From the NCBI GenBank assembly GCA_021153165.1, contig JAGKTZ010000057.1:1-12749 (forward strand): 12,749 nt of DNA. The letters run 5' to 3'. The translations under genes were made by a program, and so were the position numbers. Origin of the DNA: Prevotellaceae bacterium. Its GTDB lineage: Bacteria; Bacteroidota; Bacteroidia; Bacteroidales; Bacteroidaceae. The notes under the pieces are model-generated. The model was not told the origin of the DNA. It did no database searches and saw only the letters and a program-made list of their open reading frames with translations. Position 1 is the stretch's first letter. Each line of letters begins with the position of its first letter. Below are positions 1-7,386 of the stretch, piece after piece.

Positions 1-160
1 TTTCTATACACATTTATAATTTTATAATAGGATGTTTGGGTATTTACACTTCCTGTTTTTGTAAATATACATTGTATAATATAAAAGATTTTAGGCTTCA
101 AAAGCGACATGTGTGAAATTTTAAAGAATTTCCTGTAACGAAATCACGTTTGATAAATGC

Positions 161-199
161 AAAACAAAAAGCGGACAACCCATATCTAAGTCTGTCCGC
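161..199 (-). terminator. Rho-independent terminator after the yjdM gene
   Basis: On the minus strand a 7-bp perfect stem GCGGACA/TGTCCGC (199-193 with 177-171) encloses a 15-base loop and is followed at once by a T-rich run (TTTTTGTTTT, 170-161). It lies about 20 bases past the yjdM stop codon, so it probably ends the long minus-strand gene series that begins at rlmN. The remaining AT-rich DNA at 1-160 holds no recognisable gene; a small palindrome TATACATTGTATA sits at 66-78. Confidence 0.8.
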
Positions 200-219
200 C
201 CTTCGTGTGAAGTGCTTGA

Positions 220-552
220 TTACTTCTTTAGGAAGCAAGTTTTGAGCACGATACCGCTACCATCGATTTTGCAATCCACTTCTTCTGGATTATCAGTCAG
301 ACGGATACTCTTCACCTTTGTGCCGCGCTTGATCACCATTGATGAACCTTTCACCTTGAGATCCTTGATCACTGTGACGGCATCGCCATCGAAAAGTTCG
401 GCACCATTGCTATCGCGGGGAACAGTTGCTTCCTCGGCAGCCTCTAGTTCGGCTTCGTTAAATTCGTGACCGCAATCGGGACATACGTAGAGCGAGCCGT
501 CAAAGTAAGTGTACTCGCTGCCACACTTAGGGCATTTTGGAATGTCGTTCAT
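220..552 (-). CDS. yjdM: YjdM/PhnA-family zinc-ribbon protein
   Basis: This 110-residue protein matches the YjdM (formerly PhnA) family in length and layout. An N-terminal zinc ribbon has Cys7, Cys10, Cys24 and Cys27 (CPKCGSEY...CPDCGHEF). An acidic linker (about residues 32-45) leads to a C-terminal beta-rich domain with the family's DGD, IKDLKVKGSS and IKRGTKVKSIRL stretches. The family was named after an Escherichia coli gene near the phosphonate operon, but it is not required for phosphonate use and its molecular role is unclear; a cytosolic zinc protein is the safest description. It is the last gene before the terminator at 161-199, and 55 bases separate it from the HAD gene upstream. 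No promoter motif is seen in that gap, so it is probably cotranscribed. The family call is firm, the function is not. Confidence 0.93.
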   Translation of the reverse strand: MNDIPKCPKCGSEYTYFDGSLYVCPDCGHEFNEAELEAAEEATVPRDSNGAELFDGDAVTVIKDLKVKGSSMVIKRGTKVKSIRLTDNPEEVDCKIDGSGIVLKTCFLKK

Positions 553-607
553 ATCAGTATGTTTTTGTAGTTAATAATATTTACATGAATAGGTTGCGTA
601 GAAAAAA

Positions 608-1345
608 TCAGAAGATATTTTCCAATTCTGCCAAGGAGGTGATAATGTGAGTGGGGACTGATTCATCCACAGTCTCACGCTCCCAAGTTTTGCCCTTCAA
701 CCATACCGTTTGGCAACCGAGGCTCGTTGCAGGTACAATATCTTTGCCAAAGGAATCGCCTATCACGCAACACTCTTCGGCACCAACTCCAGCAACCTCA
801 ACACCCAGGCGATAGATAGCAGGATCGGGTTTGCGAATACCCACCTCTGCGCTTTCGATGACGGCGGAGAAATGTGTCAAACCGTAGTCCTGGAGAACGG
901 CGCGCACGTTGCCATAAAAGTTGCTTACCAAGACTAAACGATAGGTCTGAGCAAACTTATCCAACAAAACACGCGCACGGTCAACATTGTGCTTGGCATA
1001 ATCGTTGCAGTATTGCGCAATCGTCTGAATGGCTTGTAGGCGCTCCGCCTCGGTGGGTGTCCACATCTTTTGCTCAACCAAGTAGCGCGTTTCCAGGTCT
1101 ACTTTCTTCAATAGTACTTGGTGAAAATTGTCAGTCGGAGCTATGATCTCCTCTCTGCCTAAAGTGCGCTCGCCAAATACATAAGCATTGCGAAAAGCCT
1201 GCCACGAGACCACCGACAAAGGATTGGCAAAAGCGCACACCTGATCTGCGTGCTGGAATCCCTGCCACAGGATGTGCGACCAGTGCATGCCGTCGGTGTC
1301 CAAAGTACCGCCGTAGTCGAATATCAAAGCTTTTATTTCCATCAC
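608..1345 (-). CDS. HAD-superfamily hydrolase with an atypical DxGGT motif
   Basis: This 245-residue haloacid dehalogenase-like hydrolase has motif I near the N-terminus (FDYGGTLDTDG, nucleophile Asp10), a helical cap at about residues 20-125, motif II at Ser141-Asn142 (LVLVSNFYGN), motif III Lys172 (IRKPDP) and motif IV GDSFGKD (Asp197, Asp202). In phosphatases of this superfamily the residue two after the nucleophile is normally Asp and acts as general acid/base; here it is Gly12. The rest of the active site is intact, so the enzyme is probably active, but its chemistry or substrate may differ from an ordinary phosphatase. The gene starts 19 bases after the membrane-protein gene, so it belongs to the same transcription unit as the CDP-alcohol phosphotransferase and nucleotidyltransferase genes. 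A role on a phosphorylated intermediate of that pathway is inferred. ATG codons at residues 1 and 2 are equally possible starts. Confidence 0.9.
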   Translation of the reverse strand: MMEIKALIFDYGGTLDTDGMHWSHILWQGFQHADQVCAFANPLSVVSWQAFRNAYVFGERTLGREEIIAPTDNFHQVLLKKVDLETRYLVEQKMWTPTEAERLQAIQTIAQYCNDYAKHNVDRARVLLDKFAQTYRLVLVSNFYGNVRAVLQDYGLTHFSAVIESAEVGIRKPDPAIYRLGVEVAGVGAEECCVIGDSFGKDIVPATSLGCQTVWLKGKTWERETVDESVPTHIITSLAELENIF

Positions 1346-1364
1346 TTACTACATGTTGTATGAG

Positions 1365-2366
1365 CTATTTCATCAATCGTTTATTGCCAAACTTCACCAG
1401 ACATACACCTACGAAAATCCAAAATAGTTCTCGGATACGCGTATAGAAACTAGCGAAGACTCCGACGCCACCAGCTGCAATGCCCAGGATGTTTACGATA
1501 ATTGCCATACCACCCTCGCGTGCACCCAACTGCATGGGGAAGAAGAACAACAAATTACCCATCAACGAAGTAAATGCCAAGATCAAAAGGGCATCCCAAA
1601 ACGTTGCGTCCATACCAAATGCCCAAAGAATGAATAGAAACTCTAACGAATTGATGACACGGCCAAAGTATTCGCACGCCAGACTGCCCCAAAAGGCACG
1701 AGGCTGACTGCGCAGATAGGCTATATTCTCGTCAACTTTCTGCATCGCCTCTTGATGTTTGTCGTAGAACTTTTGTGCAGGACCTTTAACGTAGGGAATA
1801 TAAAGGAGCGGCTTATACAATTTCTCGATCATTCCGTTGCGATAGCCGTAGGCAAAAATCCATAGCGCCAAAAGCAAGATGGCGATATATATCCCAAAGA
1901 GGGTCCAAAGCCAAGGTGCCATCTTGTCAAAACAGAATATGATGAAAACGAAAACTGCCGTGGTCCACAAACAAAAATGCGACAGGATGTGCATCATAGA
2001 ATAGAGCACTACGCTGGACATAGCACGGGGCGTACCAATATAGTGTGACAATTCCATCACACGGTAAGGTCCTCCACCAAATCCAAAAGGCGTGACATAA
2101 CTATAGGCAAAGCCCGAGACGGTCAACTTGTAGGAATGGCGATAAGAAAGGTGCTTGTCGTGCGTACCAGAATTGACTATCATCTGAAAAGCCCAGGCAT
2201 TGAGCGCATAGACAAAGACCCACACGCCAAGGACCGCCGGCAAATACAATCCAGCACGTGCTATGTTGTCATAGATTTGGGCAAAGTCGCCCTCGAAAGT
2301 AAGCACCATCACAACAATCGCACCGACGCCAAAAAGAAGGAAGAGATTGCGAATAAGGGGTTTCAT
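1365..2366 (-). CDS. LPG_synthase_TM (UPF0104) family integral membrane protein
   Basis: This 333-residue, very hydrophobic protein has about eight predicted membrane helices (near residues 9-25, 40-63, 80-97, 115-143, 147-172, 212-235, 243-276 and 280-325). The conserved family segments are visible: VTPFGFGGGPYR at about 92-103 and FFFPMQLGAREGG at about 275-287. The family is the membrane half of lysylphosphatidylglycerol synthase/flippase MprF and its stand-alone relatives (YbhN, AglD-like). No aminoacyl-transferase domain is present, so it should not be called lysylphosphatidylglycerol synthase; a lipid-moving or lipid-linked role is the usual inference. Its start lies one base after the stop codon of the CDP-alcohol phosphotransferase (TAA-C-ATG), which implies translational coupling and a shared pathway. 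It may handle the lipid product of that enzyme in the inner membrane. Confidence 0.9.
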   Translation of the reverse strand: MKPLIRNLFLLFGVGAIVVMVLTFEGDFAQIYDNIARAGLYLPAVLGVWVFVYALNAWAFQMIVNSGTHDKHLSYRHSYKLTVSGFAYSYVTPFGFGGGPYRVMELSHYIGTPRAMSSVVLYSMMHILSHFCLWTTAVFVFIIFCFDKMAPWLWTLFGIYIAILLLALWIFAYGYRNGMIEKLYKPLLYIPYVKGPAQKFYDKHQEAMQKVDENIAYLRSQPRAFWGSLACEYFGRVINSLEFLFILWAFGMDATFWDALLILAFTSLMGNLLFFFPMQLGAREGGMAIIVNILGIAAGGVGVFASFYTRIRELFWIFVGVCLVKFGNKRLMK

Positions 2367-2367
2367 G

Positions 2368-3315
2368 TTATTTCGTTATTGCGTAGTTTGACAAATTGGA
2401 TTCCAAATGACGGCACAAAGCCTCGTGACGGCCGCGCATATAATAATAGAGAGCGAGCAACACAGTAATCTCAAAGACAGGATAAATCCAAGGATGTCCG
2501 AACAAAATCGAGACGTACAAGACGATTGCTCTAGTATTAAATGTCAATATATTGGCATATTTCATCAGTGGCAAACTGCCCGCACGAAAATCTTTGACCA
2601 AATCTGCAGGAAGGTTTCTGCCGTACTTTTCATCCAACTTAGCCTTGAAACTTTGGAACGCCGGCGATTGTTTTTCCTGAGCACGAGTGTAATTACCATA
2701 GAAATAAAGAAAAGCCTTCCAAGCCCAAAACTCACGCCATGAGAGCGAATAAAATTCTTCTCTCAACTTCTTAAAATTATCCAATTCCGAGCCGCTCTCA
2801 CCCTTGATAAAATAGAGATGAACATTACGGTAATAATCCGCAAGCTGGCACTGTTTGCCATGACAAATAAAGCCCGCATAAGCGCAAAGTAGCCAAATCC
2901 AAATTCCCCAGTCATATTGCGGCAGGAAGGGAATGGGTTGGAATGTCAGACGTAGGCAAATCGCGGCGTAGATACAGAAAAACCACACATCGCCAGCAAA
3001 TCCATCCAAGATTCTGCCCCATCGTGTTTTCTTGCCGGTCATGCGTGCCATTTGTCCGTCGGCACTATCATACAAATTCGCCCACACGAGCAACAAGATG
3101 CCGATAATATTATAATAGATATCATCAAAATAAAACATCACTGCGGCTGCTATACCCAAGATAATGGAAAGTATCGTCACTACGTTGGGATGCACATTGA
3201 AGGCGTTGAAAAATCTTGCCCACAAGTAACCCAATGGGCGCGTGAAGTAGATATCAAGCCACTCTTCCGTATCATTGGATTTATATGTCGCCGACAATTT
3301 TGTAGATTCCTTCAT
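2368..3315 (-). CDS. CDP-alcohol phosphatidyltransferase family protein
   Basis: This 315-residue membrane enzyme carries the CDP-alcohol phosphotransferase signature at residues 83-109: D83-SA-D86-G87-QM-A90-R91, eight residues, G100, RIL, D104. Such enzymes transfer a phospho-alcohol from a CDP-linked donor to an alcohol acceptor, using metal held by the Asp residues. In the usual motif the last Asp follows D104 after three residues; here that position is Gly108 and the Asp is one place later (D109). The DNA reads cleanly as GCT-GGC-GAT. Hydrophobic segments lie near 45-80, 108-122, 135-152 and 268-292. A long charged insert (about 160-260) makes it larger than the roughly 200-residue PgsA-type enzymes. 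The neighbouring nucleotidyltransferase suggests that a soluble CDP- or NDP-alcohol is the donor. The true substrates are unknown. Confidence 0.93.
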   Translation of the reverse strand: MKESTKLSATYKSNDTEEWLDIYFTRPLGYLWARFFNAFNVHPNVVTILSIILGIAAAVMFYFDDIYYNIIGILLLVWANLYDSADGQMARMTGKKTRWGRILDGFAGDVWFFCIYAAICLRLTFQPIPFLPQYDWGIWIWLLCAYAGFICHGKQCQLADYYRNVHLYFIKGESGSELDNFKKLREEFYSLSWREFWAWKAFLYFYGNYTRAQEKQSPAFQSFKAKLDEKYGRNLPADLVKDFRAGSLPLMKYANILTFNTRAIVLYVSILFGHPWIYPVFEITVLLALYYYMRGRHEALCRHLESNLSNYAITK

Positions 3316-3353
3316 ATTATTTTATTTATATGTATTCCTTTTATAATTAGTAT

Positions 3354-4217
3354 TTATTCCCGACGGATTTCACTTAACACACATTCTGCAATAGCACTGG
3401 CTGCGTCATCTCGGCAACGCGAAAAACTCGGGAAGTCGTTGAAGTCTATCAAGTAGATCTCACCTTGCTCTGTCAACACGGCATCTCCGCCATAAATAGT
3501 AAGCCCTGTGAGGTGCGCCGTCTGATCTGCGATAGATTTGAAGTAGGTTTCGTTCAACGGAAACCTTTGTGGCGAACCATTATGCCTTTCCAAACCAAAC
3601 TTGCTGAAATCATTCTCCGCCGTAGGATAATAGTAGTAGAAAAAGTCTGTACCCTTGACACCATAAAACTTTATCAAATCACCTTCGACATGTGGTGTCG
3701 CGACAACTTCATCTATCCCCCTTTGCAAAAAGTCCGACATTGCAGCCAGATAGGTGTCGGCATCTGTAACGAAGACGACGTCTCCGGCCACCTCCGAACG
3801 GGCATCGTTGCGTTTCAACCAAAGGGGATAGTCACAAGGTGGGAAGCAGCCTGTAGCAGGTCTCAACAAATGCGTCTCGACCCAGGGCAAACCCGCCTGA
3901 TGCAAGGTATGATAGAAACTTTCCCTACTCGCTGTTCGCAATGCCGTGGGTTGATTGAGCACGGGGATACTTTGCTGTGATAAAACCTCCAACTGACACA
4001 ACACGGCATCAAAGCGCGCCATCGAAAAGACGACGTCTGGTTGCACCGCCGCCCAATCCTGTGGTGAAAAGGTTTTGATCTCGGCTTCAGGATAATTAAT
4101 CACCTCCACGCCATGCGCTGCCAACTTCTCGCAAACCTTAGCAAAAATGGCAGCATCCCTTTCCTCGGAGTTAGGAGAAAAGCGTGGATGTCGACTGATG
4201 CCTAATATTCGTGTCAT
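3354..4217 (-). CDS. ATP-grasp domain protein
   Basis: This 287-residue protein has ATP-grasp features. An N-terminal Rossmann-like part (about 1-90) has PDVVFSMARFD and PVLNQP. A central part holds an ATP-binding Lys135 (PLWLKRND) and a GDLIKFYGV strand (about 179-187). The C-terminal metal site is Asp245 and Asp258-x-Asn260 (YLIDFNDFPSF). ATP-grasp enzymes usually ligate a carboxylate to an amine or thiol through an acyl phosphate. However, the D-x-N-x-FPS/G ending also resembles the inositol 1,3,4-trisphosphate 5/6-kinase branch, which phosphorylates a polyol. The gene lies 41 bases after the nucleotidyltransferase and 38 bases before the CDP-alcohol phosphotransferase, so it probably acts on a small molecule in the same route, such as head-group phosphorylation or ligation. 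The fold call is good; the reaction is not determined. Confidence 0.8.
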   Translation of the reverse strand: MTRILGISRHPRFSPNSEERDAAIFAKVCEKLAAHGVEVINYPEAEIKTFSPQDWAAVQPDVVFSMARFDAVLCQLEVLSQQSIPVLNQPTALRTASRESFYHTLHQAGLPWVETHLLRPATGCFPPCDYPLWLKRNDARSEVAGDVVFVTDADTYLAAMSDFLQRGIDEVVATPHVEGDLIKFYGVKGTDFFYYYYPTAENDFSKFGLERHNGSPQRFPLNETYFKSIADQTAHLTGLTIYGGDAVLTEQGEIYLIDFNDFPSFSRCRDDAASAIAECVLSEIRRE

Positions 4218-4258
4218 AAGTTGTATTCAAAAATTATCTATCGCACACCTTCGTCTAT

Positions 4259-4969
4259 TTATCCTTCGCGGGCTGCCAAGAAAGCCTCAGCTTTTTGAAT
4301 ATCTTCGGCATGGTCAATGTCTAATATCTTGGAGAAAGGATAGGCACGTAAATGTAGGCCATCCTGTATCAGACCTCGCTGGAAATTGCGCATACGACTT
4401 TGTCCCTCTGCCATACATCTGTGCAAAGTGACAAGGGCGCGTGGCGACAGGGCGTAGATGCCACCCGAAATATATTGATCGCCACAATTGGCATCGTTGA
4501 AGGCGGTGATATTCATTTCAGCATCTGTCGCGACATAAAGGGGCTTTTCGTCGTCCACGTAGTCTGTCACCGCCATCACGCCGTCTGCTTCAGAATTTGC
4601 AAAGTCTCGGATATATTGGGCAAATTCTTCCTCTCTGAAAATCGTATCAACGGTGGTCAGACAAAAGGGAGCGTCGCCCAAATATGAACTGATGGCATGA
4701 AAACTGTGCATCGAACTAGGTGTAGTCTGTACGACCATGGTAACAGGACCGTACTTACCACTTTCTTTCAGTCGGCTTACATAGTTTTCGGTCTCAGGAT
4801 GCAATTTATTGACCACGACAACCGTCTCCTCTGCACCATTCTGATGAAAGATACGGAGGAGACGTTCTATCAAGGCTTCACCGCCAACCTTCACCAGTGG
4901 TTTTGGTGTCGAGACACCTTCGTGTGCTAATCGGGAACCTTCACCCGCTGCGATGATGGCAAATTTCAT
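4259..4969 (-). CDS. Sugar/alcohol-phosphate nucleotidyltransferase
   Basis: This 236-residue protein of the NTP_transferase (GalU/RmlA/MobA-like) family begins with the nucleotide-binding signature IIAAGEGSRL (residues 5-14), followed by PKPLVKVGG with Lys23. A metal-binding Asp is at 108 (LTTVDTIF), and a second acidic site is in KILDIDHAED (about 214-223). These enzymes join a phosphorylated sugar or alcohol to an NMP, releasing pyrophosphate. In archaeal and Thermotoga inositol-phosphodiester synthesis, a cytidylyltransferase of this fold feeds a CDP-alcohol phosphotransferase; a comparable pairing is present here, separated by one gene. The start codon overlaps the pdxA stop by four bases (ATGA), so translation is coupled to pdxA. 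The nucleotide (CTP or another) and the substrate cannot be decided from sequence. Confidence 0.9.
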   Translation of the reverse strand: MKFAIIAAGEGSRLAHEGVSTPKPLVKVGGEALIERLLRIFHQNGAEETVVVVNKLHPETENYVSRLKESGKYGPVTMVVQTTPSSMHSFHAISSYLGDAPFCLTTVDTIFREEEFAQYIRDFANSEADGVMAVTDYVDDEKPLYVATDAEMNITAFNDANCGDQYISGGIYALSPRALVTLHRCMAEGQSRMRNFQRGLIQDGLHLRAYPFSKILDIDHAEDIQKAEAFLAAREG

Positions 4970-6156
4970 TCTGCTTTTTCTTGGGGAAGTGTGTGGCGAG
5001 AGCGTTCACTGTCTTCACGACGTTCGTGATACAATTTTGGCAAGGGGTTTTGCTTCGCCTCATCATCAGCCTCGCGATTACGCTTAATATCCATTGCGGC
5101 ATAGATAGCACTGCGCATTGATGCAGCATCAGCTTTTCCCTGACCAGCAATATCGAAAGCCGTGCCGTGGTCTGGCGAAGTGCGAACGAAAGAAAGACCT
5201 GCTGTCACATTGACGCCGCTGTCCATACCGAGGGCTTTGAGTGGTATCAAACCCTGGTCGTGATACATCGCCAGGATGCCGTCAAAGTGCGTGTACATAG
5301 CGGCTCCGAAGAAACCATCGGCGGAATAGGGACCAAAGCAAGGGATGCCTTCGTCCACCAAGGCATGTATTGCAGGCGAGATGATTTCCTGTTCCTCGGC
5401 ACCGAGGGTTCCGCCATCGCCCGAGTGGGGATTGAGCGCCAGCACGGCGATGCGTGGCGAGGAGAGCAAGAAGTCGCGACGCAGACTTTGATATAGTGCG
5501 CGCAGACGTGTTTCTACTTTTTCCTGAGTCAACTGTCCAGCCACTTTTTGCAAAGGTTCATGCACGGTGGCAAGGGCTACGCGCATCATCTCGTTTTGCA
5601 ATATCATCAAGGGTTCATTTTGTCCCTCGGCCGAAACGGATGCTAAATATTCTGTGTGACCTGCATATTTGAAACCCGACAGTTTCATCGCTTCCTTGCA
5701 AATTGGTGCAGTGACAAGTGCTTCGATTTGTCCAGCATTCAAGTCCTCGGTAGCTCGTTCCAGCGCAACGTAGGCTGCATGTCCTGCTTCGGCACTCACC
5801 TTGCCCCATTCCAGGGGCACATCGCCTTGGACACATTCTACGAGGTTCATTTTGCCAGGCAGTGCTTCATTTGCAGATGCCACGACATTAAACTGCACCT
5901 TCATATCCAAAGCCTTGGCATGCGCCAGGGCTAATTTGAACGATCCATATATCACAGGTGTGCACAAATCAAACATAGGAGCGTCGGCGAAGGCTTTGAG
6001 GATAATTTCGTAGCCCACGCCATTCGTATCGCCATGGGTGATTCCGACCTTCATAGGTGGACGGCTGAAGCGCTGCACCTGAGGTGTTTCTTCTGTTTCC
6101 TTGTTTCCTTCAAATACGGGAACGCGGTTGCTATGGTTTCTTTTATCAAATGCCAT
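4966..6156 (-). CDS. pdxA: 4-hydroxythreonine-4-phosphate dehydrogenase PdxA
   Basis: PdxA oxidises 4-phosphohydroxy-L-threonine with NAD(P)+ in the DXP-dependent route to pyridoxal 5'-phosphate. Family hallmarks are all present: the N-terminal GITHGDTNGVGYE segment (38-50), substrate residues His167-Thr168 (AGHTE), and metal ligands His199 (LATVHEP), His244 (LNPHSGDGG) and His299 (MYHDQGL). The SPDHGTAFDIAG stretch follows (about 327-338). At 396 residues it is longer than the roughly 330 of E. coli PdxA. The excess is a charged N-terminal extension before Met35 and a charged tail after about residue 357. Met35 (MKVGITHGD) is a credible alternative start. The gene is 111 bases downstream of rlmN and its stop overlaps the nucleotidyltransferase start. 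The enzyme call is very secure; the start is not. Confidence 0.96.
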   Translation of the reverse strand: MAFDKRNHSNRVPVFEGNKETEETPQVQRFSRPPMKVGITHGDTNGVGYEIILKAFADAPMFDLCTPVIYGSFKLALAHAKALDMKVQFNVVASANEALPGKMNLVECVQGDVPLEWGKVSAEAGHAAYVALERATEDLNAGQIEALVTAPICKEAMKLSGFKYAGHTEYLASVSAEGQNEPLMILQNEMMRVALATVHEPLQKVAGQLTQEKVETRLRALYQSLRRDFLLSSPRIAVLALNPHSGDGGTLGAEEQEIISPAIHALVDEGIPCFGPYSADGFFGAAMYTHFDGILAMYHDQGLIPLKALGMDSGVNVTAGLSFVRTSPDHGTAFDIAGQGKADAASMRSAIYAAMDIKRNREADDEAKQNPLPKLYHERREDSERSRHTLPQEKAE

Positions 6157-6162
6157 AATTCG

Positions 6163-6200
6163 GTATTAAGGGTTTATAGGTTATAGGGATTATAGGGATG
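6163..6200 (-). repeat. Short imperfect TTATAGG repeat upstream of pdxA
   Basis: The plus strand shows TTATAGG at 6174-6180, 6181-6187 and 6190-6196, with a related ATTAAGG at 6165-6171. On the coding strand this reads as CCCTATAA-type units of seven to nine bases. It occupies the leader just upstream of the annotated pdxA start. It may be simple sequence without a function, or a leader element that can change length. Confidence 0.6.
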
Positions 6201-6267
6201 AGGATATGACCTGAGCAGATACAAAGTAATCAACTTTTCCGCCCACATTCCTCTGATTACATTTAGG

Positions 6268-7371
6268 TCAAATGGTTCGAGCCTGATCCGTAGCCTGATT
6301 TCTTTCTTCTTCCTCCTTCTTTGTCGAGAGTAAGCCACAGGCTGCATAGATATCCTGACCGCGCGAAGCACGTATGGTGGTGAAGAGGCCATGCGAGGTC
6401 AAGTAGTCGCGGAATCGGATCATCGCAGCATCATCCACTCCATGGAGCGGCGTATCGGGGATGTCGTGAAAACGGATCAAGTTGATGCGGCAATCCAGGT
6501 CTCGCAGGAGATTGACCAGAGCACGGGCATGCTCCATCGAGTCGTTGATGCCACGAAAGACGATATATTCGAATGACAAGCGGCGCTGCTTTGGTGCCGA
6601 AGCATCCACGGGGCGGCGTGAGCAGAAGTCATAGTTGCTCAACAGTGCCACCATCTCGGCCACCGAATAAGCCCTCTCGGCTGGCATCAGGGCACTGCGC
6701 CCTTCGTGCAAAGGATGGTGCAGGGATATAGCCAAGTGGCATTTGCTTTCATCCAGGAAGCGCTGCAAACCCTTCTTGAGGCCCACGGTAGAGACAGTGA
6801 TGCGCTTCGGACTCCATCCGAATCCCCACTCCTCGGTCAAGACCTGTGTGGCACGCAGCACGGCTTCGTAGTTGTCAAACGGTTCGCCCTGTCCCATAAA
6901 TACGATATTGGTCAATCGCTGGCGCTGGGGCAAAGCATAAATCTGATTCAGGATTTCGCTGGCGCTAAGCGAACCGTTGAATCCCTGACGGCCAGTCATG
7001 CAGAAAGCACAGCCCATCTTGCAGCCCACTTGCGAAGACACACACAGGGTAGCTCTGTCGCCATCGGGGATATAGACCGTTTCGACGAAGTGGCCGTCGA
7101 GCGTGCGATACAAGTATTTGATTGTGCCATCCACCGAATGCATGGCTTCCACGGGCGAATGATGTCCGATGCAATATTTAGCCGACAGTTTCTCGCGCGC
7201 CGCCTTCGACAGATTTGTCATACCATCGATATCAGCCACGCACTTGCTGTACAGCCAGTCTGCCATTTGCTTCGCCACAAACTTAGGCAAAGCCAATTCC
7301 TCTGCCACGTTTTTCAACTCGGCAGGCGTCATCCCCAGCAGGGGTATTCTGTTGTCTATAGATGCCTTCAT
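6268..7371 (-). CDS. rlmN: Dual-specificity rRNA/tRNA adenine-C2 methyltransferase RlmN
   Basis: RlmN is a radical SAM enzyme that methylates C2 of A2503 in 23S rRNA and A37 of some tRNAs. The 367-residue product has the [4Fe-4S]-binding CX3CX2C motif at Cys117, Cys121 and Cys124 (GCKMGCAFC). Cys345, near the C-terminus (YAACGLLS), is the residue that carries the transient methyl group. Further family segments are VFMGQGEPFDNY (158-168), ITVSTVG (191-197), the SLHHPLHEGRSALMP region (216-230) and FHDIPDTPLHG (301-311). After the usual end GLLSTK there is a short charged tail of about 16 residues. Residues 8-20 (RIPLLGMTPAELK) fit the normal family N-terminus, which supports the upstream ATG. 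The gene opens the minus-strand series that continues into pdxA. Confidence 0.97.
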   Translation of the reverse strand: MKASIDNRIPLLGMTPAELKNVAEELALPKFVAKQMADWLYSKCVADIDGMTNLSKAAREKLSAKYCIGHHSPVEAMHSVDGTIKYLYRTLDGHFVETVYIPDGDRATLCVSSQVGCKMGCAFCMTGRQGFNGSLSASEILNQIYALPQRQRLTNIVFMGQGEPFDNYEAVLRATQVLTEEWGFGWSPKRITVSTVGLKKGLQRFLDESKCHLAISLHHPLHEGRSALMPAERAYSVAEMVALLSNYDFCSRRPVDASAPKQRRLSFEYIVFRGINDSMEHARALVNLLRDLDCRINLIRFHDIPDTPLHGVDDAAMIRFRDYLTSHGLFTTIRASRGQDIYAACGLLSTKKEEEERNQATDQARTI

Positions 7372-7378
7372 TTCGTTA

Positions 7379-7386
7379 CAAATTTA
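7379..7386 (-). promoter_or_regulatory. Possible -7 element of the rlmN promoter
   Basis: The minus strand reads TAAATTTG, a match to the Bacteroidetes -7 consensus TAnnTTTG, ending only 7 bases before the rlmN ATG. No TTTG/TTG box is seen at the expected 19-21 bases upstream. If used, it would give a leader of almost no length. The call is tentative. Confidence 0.35.

Noticed and set aside
1..160. Partial gene at the left edge
   Set aside because: All frames are short or of AT-driven composition; nothing resembles a protein end.
1365..2366. Full lysylphosphatidylglycerol synthase (MprF)
   Set aside because: Only the membrane part is present; no aminoacyl-transferase domain follows.
3465..3980. 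171-codon open frame on the plus strand
   Set aside because: It is antisense to the ATP-grasp gene and its product is Cys/Arg-rich with no recognisable domain.
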